8,397 nucleotides of DNA from positions 1 to 8,397 of the forward strand of contig JASHXZ010000683.1 in the NCBI GenBank assembly GCA_030043285.1, read 5' to 3'. Shown here in pieces: positions 1-8,397 of the stretch. Position numbers and translations under genes: made by a program. The DNA is from Xanthobacteraceae bacterium. GTDB taxonomy: Bacteria > Pseudomonadota > Alphaproteobacteria > Rhizobiales > Xanthobacteraceae. Positions within the stretch are counted from its first letter, which is position 1, and every line of letters begins with the position of its first letter. The notes below the pieces were generated by a model, which was not told the DNA's origin, searched no databases, and saw nothing but the letters and a program-made list of their open reading frames with translations.

Positions 1-930
1 TCGCCATCGAGCCGTTCCAACAGCGAATTGACGGACTCGATCGGCGCGAAACGGATCCGCAACGGAATCTGGTTGACGACGAGGCCTACCAAACGTTCCG
101 TCTGGGGACGGTTGCGATTGGCGACGTCGGTGGCGATGACGAGGTCGCGCTGGCCGCCCGCGACGCGTCCTAGCGCGAGCCCGATACAAGCCTCGAGCAC
201 GACGAACGTCGTCGCCCGCGTTCCCTGCCGTTGCAGCCGAGTCGTGACCCCCTTCAAGATCGATTCCGCTATGACGATCGGGAAGGTCGCCCCGGTGCGC
301 GGCTCGCCCGCCGACCGTTCGTCCCGGTCGGGCAGCAGCAACTCGGAACTCCCCGCAAGGTACTTCAGCCAGAACGCGACGTGATCGTTCGCGGCATGGT
401 CGAGGCGCGAGCGCTGATCGCTGGCGAACTGGCGATAGCTCGGAGCAGCTTCGAGCTGCGGATGCCTTCCGGCAATGAAGTCGCCATAGGCAGCCGTCAT
501 GTCTCGAAACAGGATGCCCATCGACCAGCCGTCGACGACGAGATGGTGGAAAATCAGCAGCAGCACATGGCTGCGCGGCCCGAGCCGCCGAAGCTTGAAC
601 CGGTACAGCGGACTTGCTTCAACCTCGAAGCGCCGCTGCATCTCGGCGTTGAGCCACGACCCGATTTCTTCGTTGCTCATCTCGGCACGGTCGATCTCAA
701 CCGCATGCGCGGCGTCGACCGTGACCGTCAGGCGCCCGGCCGCGACGACGAGCCGGCTGCGCAACGCATCGTGCCGGGCGACGACAAAGGCCAGCGCCGC
801 GCGTAACGCGCTGCAATCGAGCTCGCCCTCGATCGTGAAAGCTGCAGGAACCACATAGGCCATCTCGACCTGGCCGGTCGCGTGAACGGCCCACATTTCT
901 TCCTGGCCATGAGAGGGCCGGACCGCCCCG
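1..930 (-). other. Condensation domain C4, N-terminal two thirds
   Basis: The first part of a condensation domain that would pass the peptide from PCP3 to the next module, which lies beyond position 1. Motifs: a diverged C1 (PSHGQEEMW); C2 as ARHDALRS; C3 as HHLVVDGWSM, with histidines at residues 2617 and 2618 and Asp at 2622; a C4-like YRQFASDQ; and C5 as VGLVVNQIPLRI, with Asn at 2775. The window ends just after C5, so C6, C7 and the domain end are not seen. Its presence shows that PCP3 is not the last carrier and that the assembly line continues in the same protein. Confidence 0.93.
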
Positions 931-3900
931 TCCGCGACAGCGGCCGCGACGCCGCTTTCGCTATGCCCGTACCGCACCGGCAGCGCGCCATCGATCCGCA
1001 ACTCGCGCGCAAATGTGCGGGCCGTCGGCCGTTCGAAGATCGACCGTATGCTCAGTTCGGTGCCGAGTGCGGCAGACATCCGGCCGACGGCGACCGCGGC
1101 GAGAAGGGACTGTCCGCCGCTGCGAAAAAAGTCGTCGTCCGGTCCGAGATGCGGACAGGCGAGGATGTCGCGCCAGATCGAAAGGATCGTCTCGATCGGC
1201 TTGGTACCATCAGGATGTTCGCCCGCATGTTGCGGCTGGTCCATTGTTTGCTGCCGTGACGAATGCGGCTTCGGAAGTTTCGCAACGTCGATCTTCCCAT
1301 TGGTATTGAGAGGCAGCGCCGACAACGCCACGACGTGGCTCGGCTGCATGGCCGGCGGCAACCGCTCTTTCAGATCGTCCAATAGGGCGGCCACGTCGAG
1401 CGGCCCCGAATGACGCGGCACGACATAGGCCGCCAGTTCGCGCCGTTCCGGACGATCGCCCAGCGCAACGACGACCGCTTGGGCCACCATCGGGTGCTGA
1501 CGTATTGCCGCGGCAACCTCTTCGATCTCGACACGGTGGCCGCGGATCTTCACTTGACCGTCGAGCCGCCCAAGGAAACGAAGATTGCCATCCGGTTGGA
1601 AGAGCGCGAGGTCGCCGGTGCGGTACATTCGGCGCGGCGGCTGCCTCGCGATCGAGCGAACAACAAAACGCTCTGCCGTCAGCGTCTCGCGCTTCCAGTA
1701 TCCGCGCGCTAATCCGGGCCCCGCCAGGAAAAGCTCGCCCGGCACTCCGATCGGCAGAAGACGTCCGGCTTCATCCAGCACATAGGCATCGAGGTGGCCG
1801 AGCGGCCGGCCAATGGGTGGATCGGTGTCGTGGTCGTCCCACTCGTGCAGCGTGGCACAGACCGTCGCCTCAGTCGGACCATAGGCATTGAAGAAGCGAC
1901 GCTGCGCCGACCAACGCTGGGCAAGGCCGCGGTCGCATACGTCGCCGCCACAGACGAGGACTGCGAGGTCGGGCAAGTCGACCTCCGGTACCGTAGCCAA
2001 CACCGGCGCGGGAATCTGCGCATGGGTAATCCGCTCGCGGCGCATCAATTCGGCCAGCGCGCTGCCCCCGGGCGCTTGCGCGCGGTCGGCCATGCAGAGC
2101 ACCGCACCCGCCATCAGGCCCATGGCGATGTCGCAAGCGGCCACATCGAAGCTCAGCGAAACGAACTGCAGAATCCGGCTGTCGGCTGTCACGGCGAAAC
2201 GCTTGTTCTGTTCCGCCGCCACCGATGCCAAGCTGCCATGCTCGATCAAGACGCCCTTAGGACGGCCGGTCGAGCCCGACGTCATGACCACATAGGCGAG
2301 ATCCCGCGGCTCCGCGCTGTCGATCTGCCCATCGTGGGCATCATGGCCTGCCGCTTCGAGGGTGCGAAGATCGAACGCCGGGACCGACGTTTTCTCCATC
2401 GTGCGGCCGGTCCGGCCATCGACCAGGAGCAATCGCGGCTCGAGGTCGGCGATGATCTCGGCGTGCCGGCGCGGCGGATCATTCGTGTCGAGCGGCACGT
2501 AGGCCGCTCCGGCGCGCCACGTTGCGAGTACGGCGACCATAATGTCGACGCCGGGGCTCAAGCACAGACCTATCCGATCGCCACGGCAAACGCCGCGACC
2601 AAGCAGCGCCGCAGCAAGCCGCCGCGATCTTCTTTCGAGCGTGCCTCGGTCGATGGTCTCAGTGCCGTCGCTGACTGCGGCACGGCGCGGGTCGTGTTCA
2701 CACTGTCGCAATGCCGCCGACAGCGGGACCACGGGCGCATACCGTTCGGTCCCCCTGGACAGAGATCCGAGCAGCCGGTCGCGTGTCTGCGACAGCACCG
2801 TCGGCAGCTCTGCGGCGGAGCACGAAGCATCGGCCGCAAGCGCACGCCAGATCGCCTCGGTTGCTTCCGCCACCGCTCGAGCGGCCGGTTCGTCGTAGAG
2901 ATCGACCGAATATTCCAGCGCACAGGCGAGCCCGCCGTCTTTTGTAAGCTCCGCAACGAGGGTGAGATCGAATTTCACGGACAGACGCGTCGGATGCAGA
3001 CGCACCGCCTCGGCGCCGACCAGCGGCAGCTCGAGTGCGCGCTGATCCGGCATCACGAACAGGACCTGACAGAGCGGCGGCGCATTGAGGGTCGTGGCGA
3101 TACCTGCCGCACGCAACATGCGGTCAAAAGGAAGCGCGGCATGTGACAGAGCGTGTCGAAGGCTCTCGCCGGTTCGCCGAATGACGCTTGAAGCCGCTTC
3201 GCTATCCGCAGCGGCGCAGCAGCGGATCGGCAAAAGCGACACCAAGAGCCCGACCGTGTCCGCAAAGCTCGCTTCGGTCCTGTCGGCCATCGGCACGCCG
3301 ACGACGACATCGTCTCCTGCTCCGAGCCGCGACAGGGCCTGGACGAAACCGGCCAGCAACGTCGCGTAGAGCGTCGCGCCGCAACTCGCTCCGAGTTCGG
3401 AAATCCGGCTTACTGCGGACGCGGGCAGCTGAAAGTGATGAGATCGTCCTTCGAAACTGCGCGCTCGCGGTCGCGGCCGCGCGACACTGAGGGTGATTTC
3501 CGCAGGAGCGCCTTGGAGCACGCTGCGCCAATGGGCTTCGTGCCCTCTCGACCGCGACTCCGACAGGCGGGCAACGGCAGAGCGGGCATAGGCCAGGTGG
3601 CCGAGCGGCGGTTGCGGCAAGCGCGCCGCGTCGCCGCGGTACGATCGTGCGAACTCGGCCAGCAGGAAGGCGATGGATTGACCGTCGCTGACGAGATGGT
3701 GAACGGTGATGACGATGACATGATCGCCCGGACCGAGTTCGGCGATATCGAGCGCGATCAAGGGGCCCTGCTGCAGGTCGAAGGTCTGAAGCGTAGCCGT
3801 GTTGATGAAATCGCAGATCGCGTCCTGCTGCGGCGCGACCTGCGCGACACGCACCAGAGGATGCAGGGCGAGCAACGTCCGCTGCACGACATCGCCGTTC

Positions 3901-6900
3901 GGACTCGCCGAGAAAACCGTGCGCAGCGCCTGGTGACGGGAGGCAACCACGTGGAATGCCCTGGCCAGCAATGCGACGTCCAAGGCGCCGCTGATCCGCC
4001 ACGCGACGAAGGCGTTGTATCGGACGCGATCGCCGTTGGCGGCCAGCGTCGCGTAGATGCCAAGCTGCGCCGGCGATAATGGAGCCTGATCTGAACGAGC
4101 ATCAGGCACGAGCGCGACGGGCGGAGCCGGTGATTGCGGCTGCGCGACCAATGCCGACAATTTCTCGACCGTGCTGTGCTCGAAGATCTTGGCCAGCGGG
4201 AAGCGCTGCATGAAGCGCGCCTCCAGTCTTGCCAGCAACTTCATCGCGGTGAGCGAATCTCCGCCCTGTTCAAAAAAGCTTCGGCCGCGGTCCACCGACG
4301 ACACGCCGAACAGGCTCGCCATCTCGGCGGCGATGATGTTGGCGGCTTGGCCGCCGAAATCCGAACCGGCCGCTGCGTTGGCGATCGCGGGCCTGGACTC
4401 GTTTGCGCGCAGGATCAGCGCGGCACGATCGAATTTGCCATTTGCGGTCAACGGCAATTCGGCGATGACCGAGATCGTGGCCGGCACCATGTAGGACGGC
4501 AGCAGCTCCGCCGCACGGCGTCTCACATTCTCGACGTCGACTTCCGCTCCGGGCTTTGCCGTCACGAAAGCGGCGAGGCCGCCCGCTGCCGGCACCACCG
4601 CGCTGGCGCCCACCGACGCATCGGCGGCGAGCACCGCCTCGATTTCGCCCGGCTCTATCCGATGGCCCCGAACCTTTATTTGCTGGTCGGTACGCCCCAG
4701 AAACTCGAAACATCCATCGGACCGGGCGCGGCACAGGTCTCCTGTGCGATACACCCGGACGGCGCTGCCGGGAATGAGTTCGAGCTCGGCAAACGCCAGA
4801 GCGGTAAGATCCGGTCTGCCAAAGTATCCCGCGGCAAGTCCGCGTCCGGCGATCGCCAGCTCGCCGACGGCGCCGGCGGGGAGCACCCGTCCCTGCGTGT
4901 CCAAGACTAACATCACGTGCCCGCCGATAGGACGCCCGATATCCGGTGCGCCGGAAGCGCGATCGCCGGGCGTAACCGGGCCCGAAGTAGCGACGACGCT
5001 GCATTCAGTCGGACCGTAATTGTTGACCAGGCGAAACGGCACGCTGCGCGCCGGCCGCTTGGTCAGGCGGTCGCCGCCAGTCAGGACCAAACGCAAATGG
5101 GATGCGCCGGACCAATCAAGGTCCAGCATGCTTTCGGCCAACGGCGTAGGCAGAAACGAGACGCTGATCCGCTCTGCGGAGAGCCAATCCCGAATGGCCT
5201 CCGGTGACCGCAAATTCTCCTGCGCAGCGATCACAAGTGTGGCGCCGGCGCAAAGGCACGGCCATGTCTCCCAAATCGCAGCGTCGAACCCGCATCCGGC
5301 GAGCCGCGTGCAACGATCCGCGGATGTCAGCGAGAAATTGTCGCGATGCCAGTCGATGAGATTGTCGAGGCCGCAATACGGCACCACGACAGCCTTGGGC
5401 TCGCCGCTGGATCCAGAAGTGAATATGACATAAGCGGGGTCGCTCGTGGCGACGGTTTCGGCGATAGAGGCGGGCTCGACACCATCGGCCGACGGCGGTT
5501 CGCTGGCGATATCCAGGACCGGTATCGCGGCGCCGAACGCGTCGGCGTGTGCGCCATCGGTGATGATGGCGCCGGCGGCGACCTGGGATGCCATCCGGCG
5601 CAAGCGCGCCGGCGGCAGGGCGGCATCGAGCGCAACGAAGGCGGCGCCGGCAATAGCGACGGCAAGTTGGCTGATCACCTGCTCGGGACTTCGTGGCAGG
5701 CAGACGACGATGCGGCCGTCGCGCTCATTCAAATAAGGCCGCAATCGGCTCGCCAGCCGCGCCGCTCGCGTGAGCACGTCGGCGTAAGTCAGGGCGCCGC
5801 CTTCGTAAACGATGGCGATCGATTCACTTTGCTGCTGCCGAAGCCGGTGGCCCAGCGATGCAACCCGGTGTGGACCGGCAAGCGCATGGTGTACGCGCCG
5901 GACCAGCGCGTGACGAGCCCTCTCACTCAAGAACGGCAGCTGCGCAGTGGCAGCCGAAAGATTGCTCAAGCCAAAGTCCAGGAGCGCCGAAAAAGCCGAG
6001 ACAATGCCATTGGCAGCGGCGGCGCTGATACTGACTGGGTCGTAGACGAGTTGGCCGGTGATCCGGTCGCCGGTCTTGACGAGTTGGATCTCGAGCGGGA
6101 ACCGCGCCATTGTCACTGGCACTTCGATCGTCTCGACCGAGGCACCGTTGAAGTCTTGCCATTCGATCCTTTGCGTCTGGTACGAGAACGCAACCTGGAT
6201 CAGCGGCGCCCGGCCGATGCTTTGGCCGCTCGCCACGCGAGCGATCGCAGGCAGCGGGACGTGACGATCGGCCAGCGCCGCGCCTAACACGCTGCGAGCA
6301 CGAGCCACCAATTCACGGAATTCGCCGGCTTCGGTCAGATCGAGGCGGATCGGCACGAGGTTGACGCAATAGCCGATGACATCGTCCAGCTCGGGTTCCG
6401 TGCGCATTGACGCTGGCACGCCGATGACCACTTCGCGCGAGCGCGCATAGCCCGCGATGACCTCGCTCAGCGCGGCGAACAGAATCATGAATTCCGTCGC
6501 GTGCAACGAACGCGAGACGGAACGGAGCTTGCCGCACACGGTCGCGCCGAGCTCGAGTTGGACTGTGACGGCTGGCTCGGCGGCGGAGCTGACCGAAGCG
6601 CGGCCGCCCAGCCAGGCCAGATCTCCCGATGCGCCCGCCAGATATTGGCGCCAGCGCTCGGTCGCGGCGGAAGCCGCCGGACTGGCAGCCCAGGAGCGAT
6701 GCCATACCGCGAAGTCGCCGTAGTCGATGCGCTTGGTCTGCGAGTCGGGCGAAGCGCCGTCGCCACGGTATGACGTGACGAGCTCATGGCGGAGCAGATC
6801 CAGAGACCGATCATCGGCTGCGATGTGATGCACGGTGACGATCAGGACGTGATCGTCCTCGGTCACGCGCAACAGGCGGGCTCGTAAAGGCAGGTCCTGG

Positions 6901-8397
6901 CCGAGCCGGAAAGGCCGCTTCACCTCTGCGGCGATGCGTTGCGATATCTCGGACGCCGTGACCGGTTCGACCCGCAGCGAGAGAGGCGGCTGTTGCTGCA
7001 AGCAGGCAATCGGTTCGCCATTTTCAACGATGATCGTCGAGCGCAAACATTCGTGCCGTGCCACGACGCGGTTCAACGCGTGCTCGAGCCGGGCGCAATC
7101 GAGGGCGCCGTGAATTCGCACCGCCTGGCCCATATTGTAGCGAGCGTCGCCGTCGGCGCCGAACCGCTCGACGTCGAGCCAGAGCCCCTCCTGTGCGGGT
7201 GCCAGACGCCAGCGCGATGGATCCCGGCGCAGCGAACCGAGCCGCACGTCCGCGCCGTCCGCTTCATCCGCGGTCAAGCGGCCTCGGCTTTGCACCGCAC
7301 GCGCGAGGCCGCCGATATCGCCGCACTGCAAGAGTTCGGCGACCGACAGCGTTGCGCCGAGCGTGTCGCGCACTTCCCTCAGCAAGCGAATCGCCGTGAG
7401 AGAATCGCCGCCGAGATCGAGAAAATTCTCGTCTCGAGCGACCTCCTCCAGGCCGAAGCAGCGCTGCCAGATTTCGGCGAGCCGGCCCTCGAGATCGCCG
7501 CGGGGCGCCGCGCCGCAGGTTTGCCGGCGCAGCCCATGCGCCGGTAGCGGCAGCGGCAGCGCTGCAACATCGATTTTGCCGGAAGCGGTCCGCGGCAGTT
7601 CGGCAATGGTTACGACAAACGCCGGAATCGCGCGGCGTTCCAGCCGAGCGACGAGAAAGCGATGAAGATCTTCCCGATCGAGAGCCTCGGCAACGACGTA
7701 AGCAACCACGCGCTTGCGCATGCTCCCGTCCTGCGTGGTCGTATCGCGCGTGCTCACGACGGCCTGGCGAATGCCGGGGTAGCCGAGCAGGACATTCTCG
7801 ATTTCCGCCGGCTCGATGCGGATGCCGGCCAGCTTCAGCTGCCGGTCGGCCCTTCCGGCAAACTCCAGGATGCCGTCCGGCCGCTGCAGTCCGAGATCTC
7901 CCGTCCGATACGCACGCACGCCGCCAAGCTCAACCGGAAGCCGCACGAAACGCTGTTTTTCTTCCGCCGCGTCGTTAACATAACCGCGCGCCAAACAAGG
8001 TCCGCTGACAACGATCTCACCGGTGGTCCCGGGCGGCACCTGTCTTAACGTGTCGTCGAGAATATCAATGCGCACGTTGGCGTTCGGGCGCCCGATCGGC
8101 AAGATTGCGCCATGCGCCCCGTCGCCGGTTTTCCAGCACGTGACATCGATCGTCGTCTCGGTTGGACCGTAAAGATTGTAGAATGTCGCCGGTAGCCGGC
8201 CCATTTTCTTGAGCAATGCGGCGGGTGCCGGCTCACCTCCGAAGAACACCTTGTTGAGACATCGACAATCTTCTATGCCCGGCTCGTCCAGCAAAAGGGC
8301 GAGAAACGAAGGCACCGTTTGGATCACCGACACATCCCAGCGTCGTATCAAAGCGACGTGAGCAGCCGGATCGCGGTGATCCTGCGGCCCGGCGATG
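1..8397 (-). CDS. Multimodular non-ribosomal peptide synthetase, internal fragment (A-PCP / C-A-PCP / C-A-PCP / C), partial at both ends
   Basis: This is an NRPS: it activates amino acids as adenylates, loads them on carrier domains and joins them into a peptide, normally in the cytoplasm. Seen directly: 2798 consecutive codons (8396 down to 3) without a stop. All core motifs lie in this one frame: three YGPTE (A5), two TSGSxGxPK (A3), three GG(D/Q)SL carrier sites and three HHxxxD condensation sites. Neither the start nor the stop codon is in the window, so the protein is longer than about 2800 residues. Carrier serines are at residues 332, 1381 and 2430, and A10 lysines at 274, 1321 and 2368. 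The frame is intact, with no frameshift or degraded module. Pocket codes suggest incorporation of Gln, Leu and an unassigned residue. No E, MT, Cy, R or TE domain is seen. The peptide product and gene name cannot be given. Confidence 0.97.
999..1202 (-). other. Peptidyl carrier domain PCP3
   Basis: A thiolation domain after A3. The phosphopantetheine site lies in DDDFFRSGGQSLLAAVAV, with Ser at residue 2430 (codon 1107-1109). It departs from the two other carriers, having SGGQSL rather than (L/Q)GGDSL. It would hold the A3-activated residue and then donate the peptide to C4. It is reached from A3 through a hydrophilic linker (RQQTMDQPQHAGEHPDGT). Serine spacing to PCP2 is again 1049 residues. 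Confidence 0.92.
1275..2740 (-). other. Adenylation domain A3, substrate not assigned (pocket DVCQVGAVCK)
   Basis: A complete A domain. Motifs: A2 as WRAGAAYVPLD; A3 as YVVMTSGSTGRPKG (residues 2035-2048); A4 as SFDVAACD; A5 as NAYGPTEATVC; A6 as GELFLAGPGLARGY; A7 as YRTGDL; A8 as GRLDGQVKIRGHRVE; A10 as NTNGKID with Lys 2368. GrsA-equivalent pocket residues are D2084, V2085, C2088, Q2127, V2148, G2150, A2171, V2179, C2180 and K2368, giving DVCQVGAVCK. I do not recognise this code. Asp at position 1 points to an alpha-amino acid. The AVC ending also occurs in phenylalanine codes such as DAWTIAAVCK, but Gln at position 4 is unlike them. All catalytic motifs look intact, so the domain should be active. 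Confidence 0.94.
2800..4088 (-). other. Condensation domain C3
   Basis: This domain would join the peptide ending in the A2 residue to the amino acid loaded by A3. Motifs: C1 as LSPAQLGIYA from residue 1440, followed by RYNAFVAW; C2 as SRHQALRTVF; C3 as HHLVSDGQSI, with histidines at 1566 and 1567, Asp 1571 and Gly 1572; C5 as VGLLVSLLPIR; C6 as HAALPFD; and C7 as PPLCQVLF. The active-site motif is complete, so a working domain is expected. The C5 Asn of the common (V/I)G..VN..P.R pattern is Ser (residue 1720), and the C4 region (AYARSAVARLSES) lacks the usual YxDYAxWQ form. No motif shows a switch to heterocyclisation, where DxxxxD would replace HHxxxDG. Boundaries are approximate. Confidence 0.92.
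4143..4346 (-). other. Peptidyl carrier domain PCP2
   Basis: A thiolation domain after A2, starting near AANIIAAEMASLFG. The phosphopantetheine site is in SFFEQGGDSLTAMKLLA, with Ser at residue 1381 (codon 4254-4256). It would carry leucine before condensation by C2, and the growing peptide as donor for C3. It is followed by a Pro-rich, flexible linker (QPQSPAPPVALVPD) leading into C3. Ser-to-Ser distance from PCP1 is 1049 residues, a normal C-A-PCP module length. Confidence 0.93.
4407..5864 (-). other. Adenylation domain A2, leucine pocket code
   Basis: A complete A domain. Motifs: A1-like LTYADVLTRAA from residue 869; A2 diverged to AGAAFVALDA; A3 as FTSGSSGEPK (992-1001); A4 as FDAAIWE (1037-1043); A5 as NYGPTE (1126-1131); A7 as YRTGDL; A8 as GRTDQQIKVRGHRIEPGEIE; A10 as NGKFDRAAL with Lys 1321. 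GrsA-equivalent pocket residues are D1038, A1039, W1042, F1081, L1105, G1107, N1126, V1134, V1135 and K1321, giving DAWFLGNVVK. This equals one of the classical leucine codes at all ten positions (recalled from memory). Asp at the first position is the usual anchor for the alpha-amino group. The hydrophobic pocket makes Leu the best call; Ile or Val are less likely. Confidence 0.94.
5922..7214 (-). other. Condensation domain C2, with HHxxxDD in place of HHxxxDG
   Basis: This domain would join the upstream peptidyl chain on PCP1 to the amino acid on PCP2. Core motifs seen: C1 as LAPAQEGLWL (residues 398-407), followed by a YN-containing stretch; C2 as ARHECLRS; C3 as HHIAADDRSL (523-532); a C4-like DYGDFAVWHRSW; C5 as IGYCVNLVPIRL; and C7 as RAPLIQVAF. 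Both histidines and the Asp of the active-site motif are kept, but the following Gly is Asp (residue 529, codon GAT) and the next residue is Arg rather than Trp. The C6 region, usually HQDxPFE, reads DRHVPLP. No second His motif of the dual condensation/epimerisation type was seen near the N-terminus, so an ordinary condensation role is most likely. Activity is probable but not certain. Confidence 0.9.
7302..7508 (-). other. Peptidyl carrier domain PCP1
   Basis: A thiolation domain following A1. The 4'-phosphopantetheine site is in NFLDLGGDSLTAIRLL, with the modified Ser at residue 332 (codon 7401-7403). It would carry the residue activated by A1, probably Gln, as a thioester for C2. The LGGDSL form is common in proteobacterial carriers; it also occurs before epimerisation domains, but the next domain here is a condensation domain. 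A hydrophilic, Asp/Arg-rich linker of about 30 residues separates it from C2. Boundaries are approximate. Confidence 0.93.
7550..8397 (-). other. Adenylation domain A1, C-terminal part, probably glutamine-activating
   Basis: The C-terminal part of an A domain, cut by the window edge: motifs A1 to A4 lie upstream. Seen: A5 as NLYGPTE (residues 74-80), A7 as YRTGDL (163-168), an A8 that reads LKLAGIRIEPAEIE instead of the usual VKIRGxRIELGEIE, and A10 as TASGKID with the catalytic Lys at 274. Aligned by eye to GrsA, pocket positions 278, 299, 301, 322, 330, 331 and 517 are Q26, F51, G53, L75, I83, D84 and K274. These seven agree with the glutamine code DAWQFGLIDK known from Bacillus lipopeptide synthetases (recalled from memory). 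Positions 235, 236 and 239 are not visible, so Gln is an inference. The downstream boundary is approximate. Confidence 0.9.

Noticed and set aside
1794..3146. A 450-codon open frame on the + strand, opposite A3 and C3
   Set aside because: It is in exact codon register with the synthetase on the other strand, the classic antisense shadow of GC-rich coding DNA. Its translation is Arg-, Gln- and His-rich with no recognisable domain.
3202..4002. A 266-codon minus-strand open frame inside C3
   Set aside because: It runs in a different frame from HHLVSDGQSI and the other C3 motifs. Its Arg/Ala-rich translation looks like a frameshifted shadow.
4134..4910. Overlapping open frames of about 250 codons on both strands (258 codons + at 4134-4910; 244 codons - at 4270-5004)
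   Set aside because: Both cover the PCP2 and A2 C-terminal region, whose true frame shows EQGGDSL, NGKFD and GRTDQQIKVRG. Neither alternative frame shows a known domain.
5346..6287. A 313-codon open frame on the + strand, opposite C2 and A2
   Set aside because: Same antisense register as the synthetase, low-complexity charged translation and no family motif, while the minus strand here encodes clear C5, C7, A1, A2 and A3 motifs.
1866..8175. Near-repeats such as agtcggacc / cagtcggacc / ggttggacc around 1872, 5007 and 8161
   Set aside because: These encode the conserved YGPTE motif of the three A domains; they are homology between domains, not a DNA repeat element or attachment site.
1..8397. 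Search for promoters, terminators, tRNAs, CRISPR arrays or insertion sequences
   Set aside because: The synthetase frame is open across the entire window, leaving no intergenic space, and nothing resembling these elements was seen within it.

Overview
The whole window is coding DNA from the inside of one very large gene on the minus strand. Reading codons whose lowest + coordinate is a multiple of 3, I parsed every triplet from 8396 down to 3 and found no stop: 2798 codons open at both ends. Start codon, promoter, terminator and flanking genes are all outside the window. The protein is a multimodular non-ribosomal peptide synthetase (NRPS). Residue numbers below count from 1 at codon 8396-8394 (residue n has lowest base 8397-3n).

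Layout from N- to C-terminus, that is from right to left: the C-terminal part of adenylation domain A1 (8397 to about 7550); carrier PCP1; a complete module C2-A2-PCP2 (about 7214 to 4143); a second complete module C3-A3-PCP3 (about 4088 to 999); and the first two thirds of a further condensation domain C4 (about 930 to 1). All three PCPs keep the phosphopantetheine serine, all three condensation domains keep both histidines of HHxxxD, and the A domains keep their core motifs including the A10 lysine. No epimerisation, methyltransferase, reductase or thioesterase domain is seen, and the chain continues beyond C4.

By collinearity the three modules add residues in the order A1, A2, A3. The A2 pocket reads DAWFLGNVVK, a known leucine code. 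The seven visible A1 pocket positions (Q-F-G-L-I-D-K) fit the known glutamine code DAWQFGLIDK. The A3 pocket reads DVCQVGAVCK, which I cannot match to a known substrate. The visible product core is therefore probably Gln-Leu-X, followed by another residue.

The DNA is GC-rich (judged by eye, not counted), with good but not extreme third-position GC bias. A Gram-negative proteobacterium is plausible, but the sequence alone does not fix the taxon. I see no RNA gene, mobile element, CRISPR array or regulatory site. The many open frames on the + strand and in other minus frames are GC-driven shadows of the synthetase. I found no clear sign of a new system type; the points of interest are the unassigned A3 pocket and departures from core motifs in C2 and C3.
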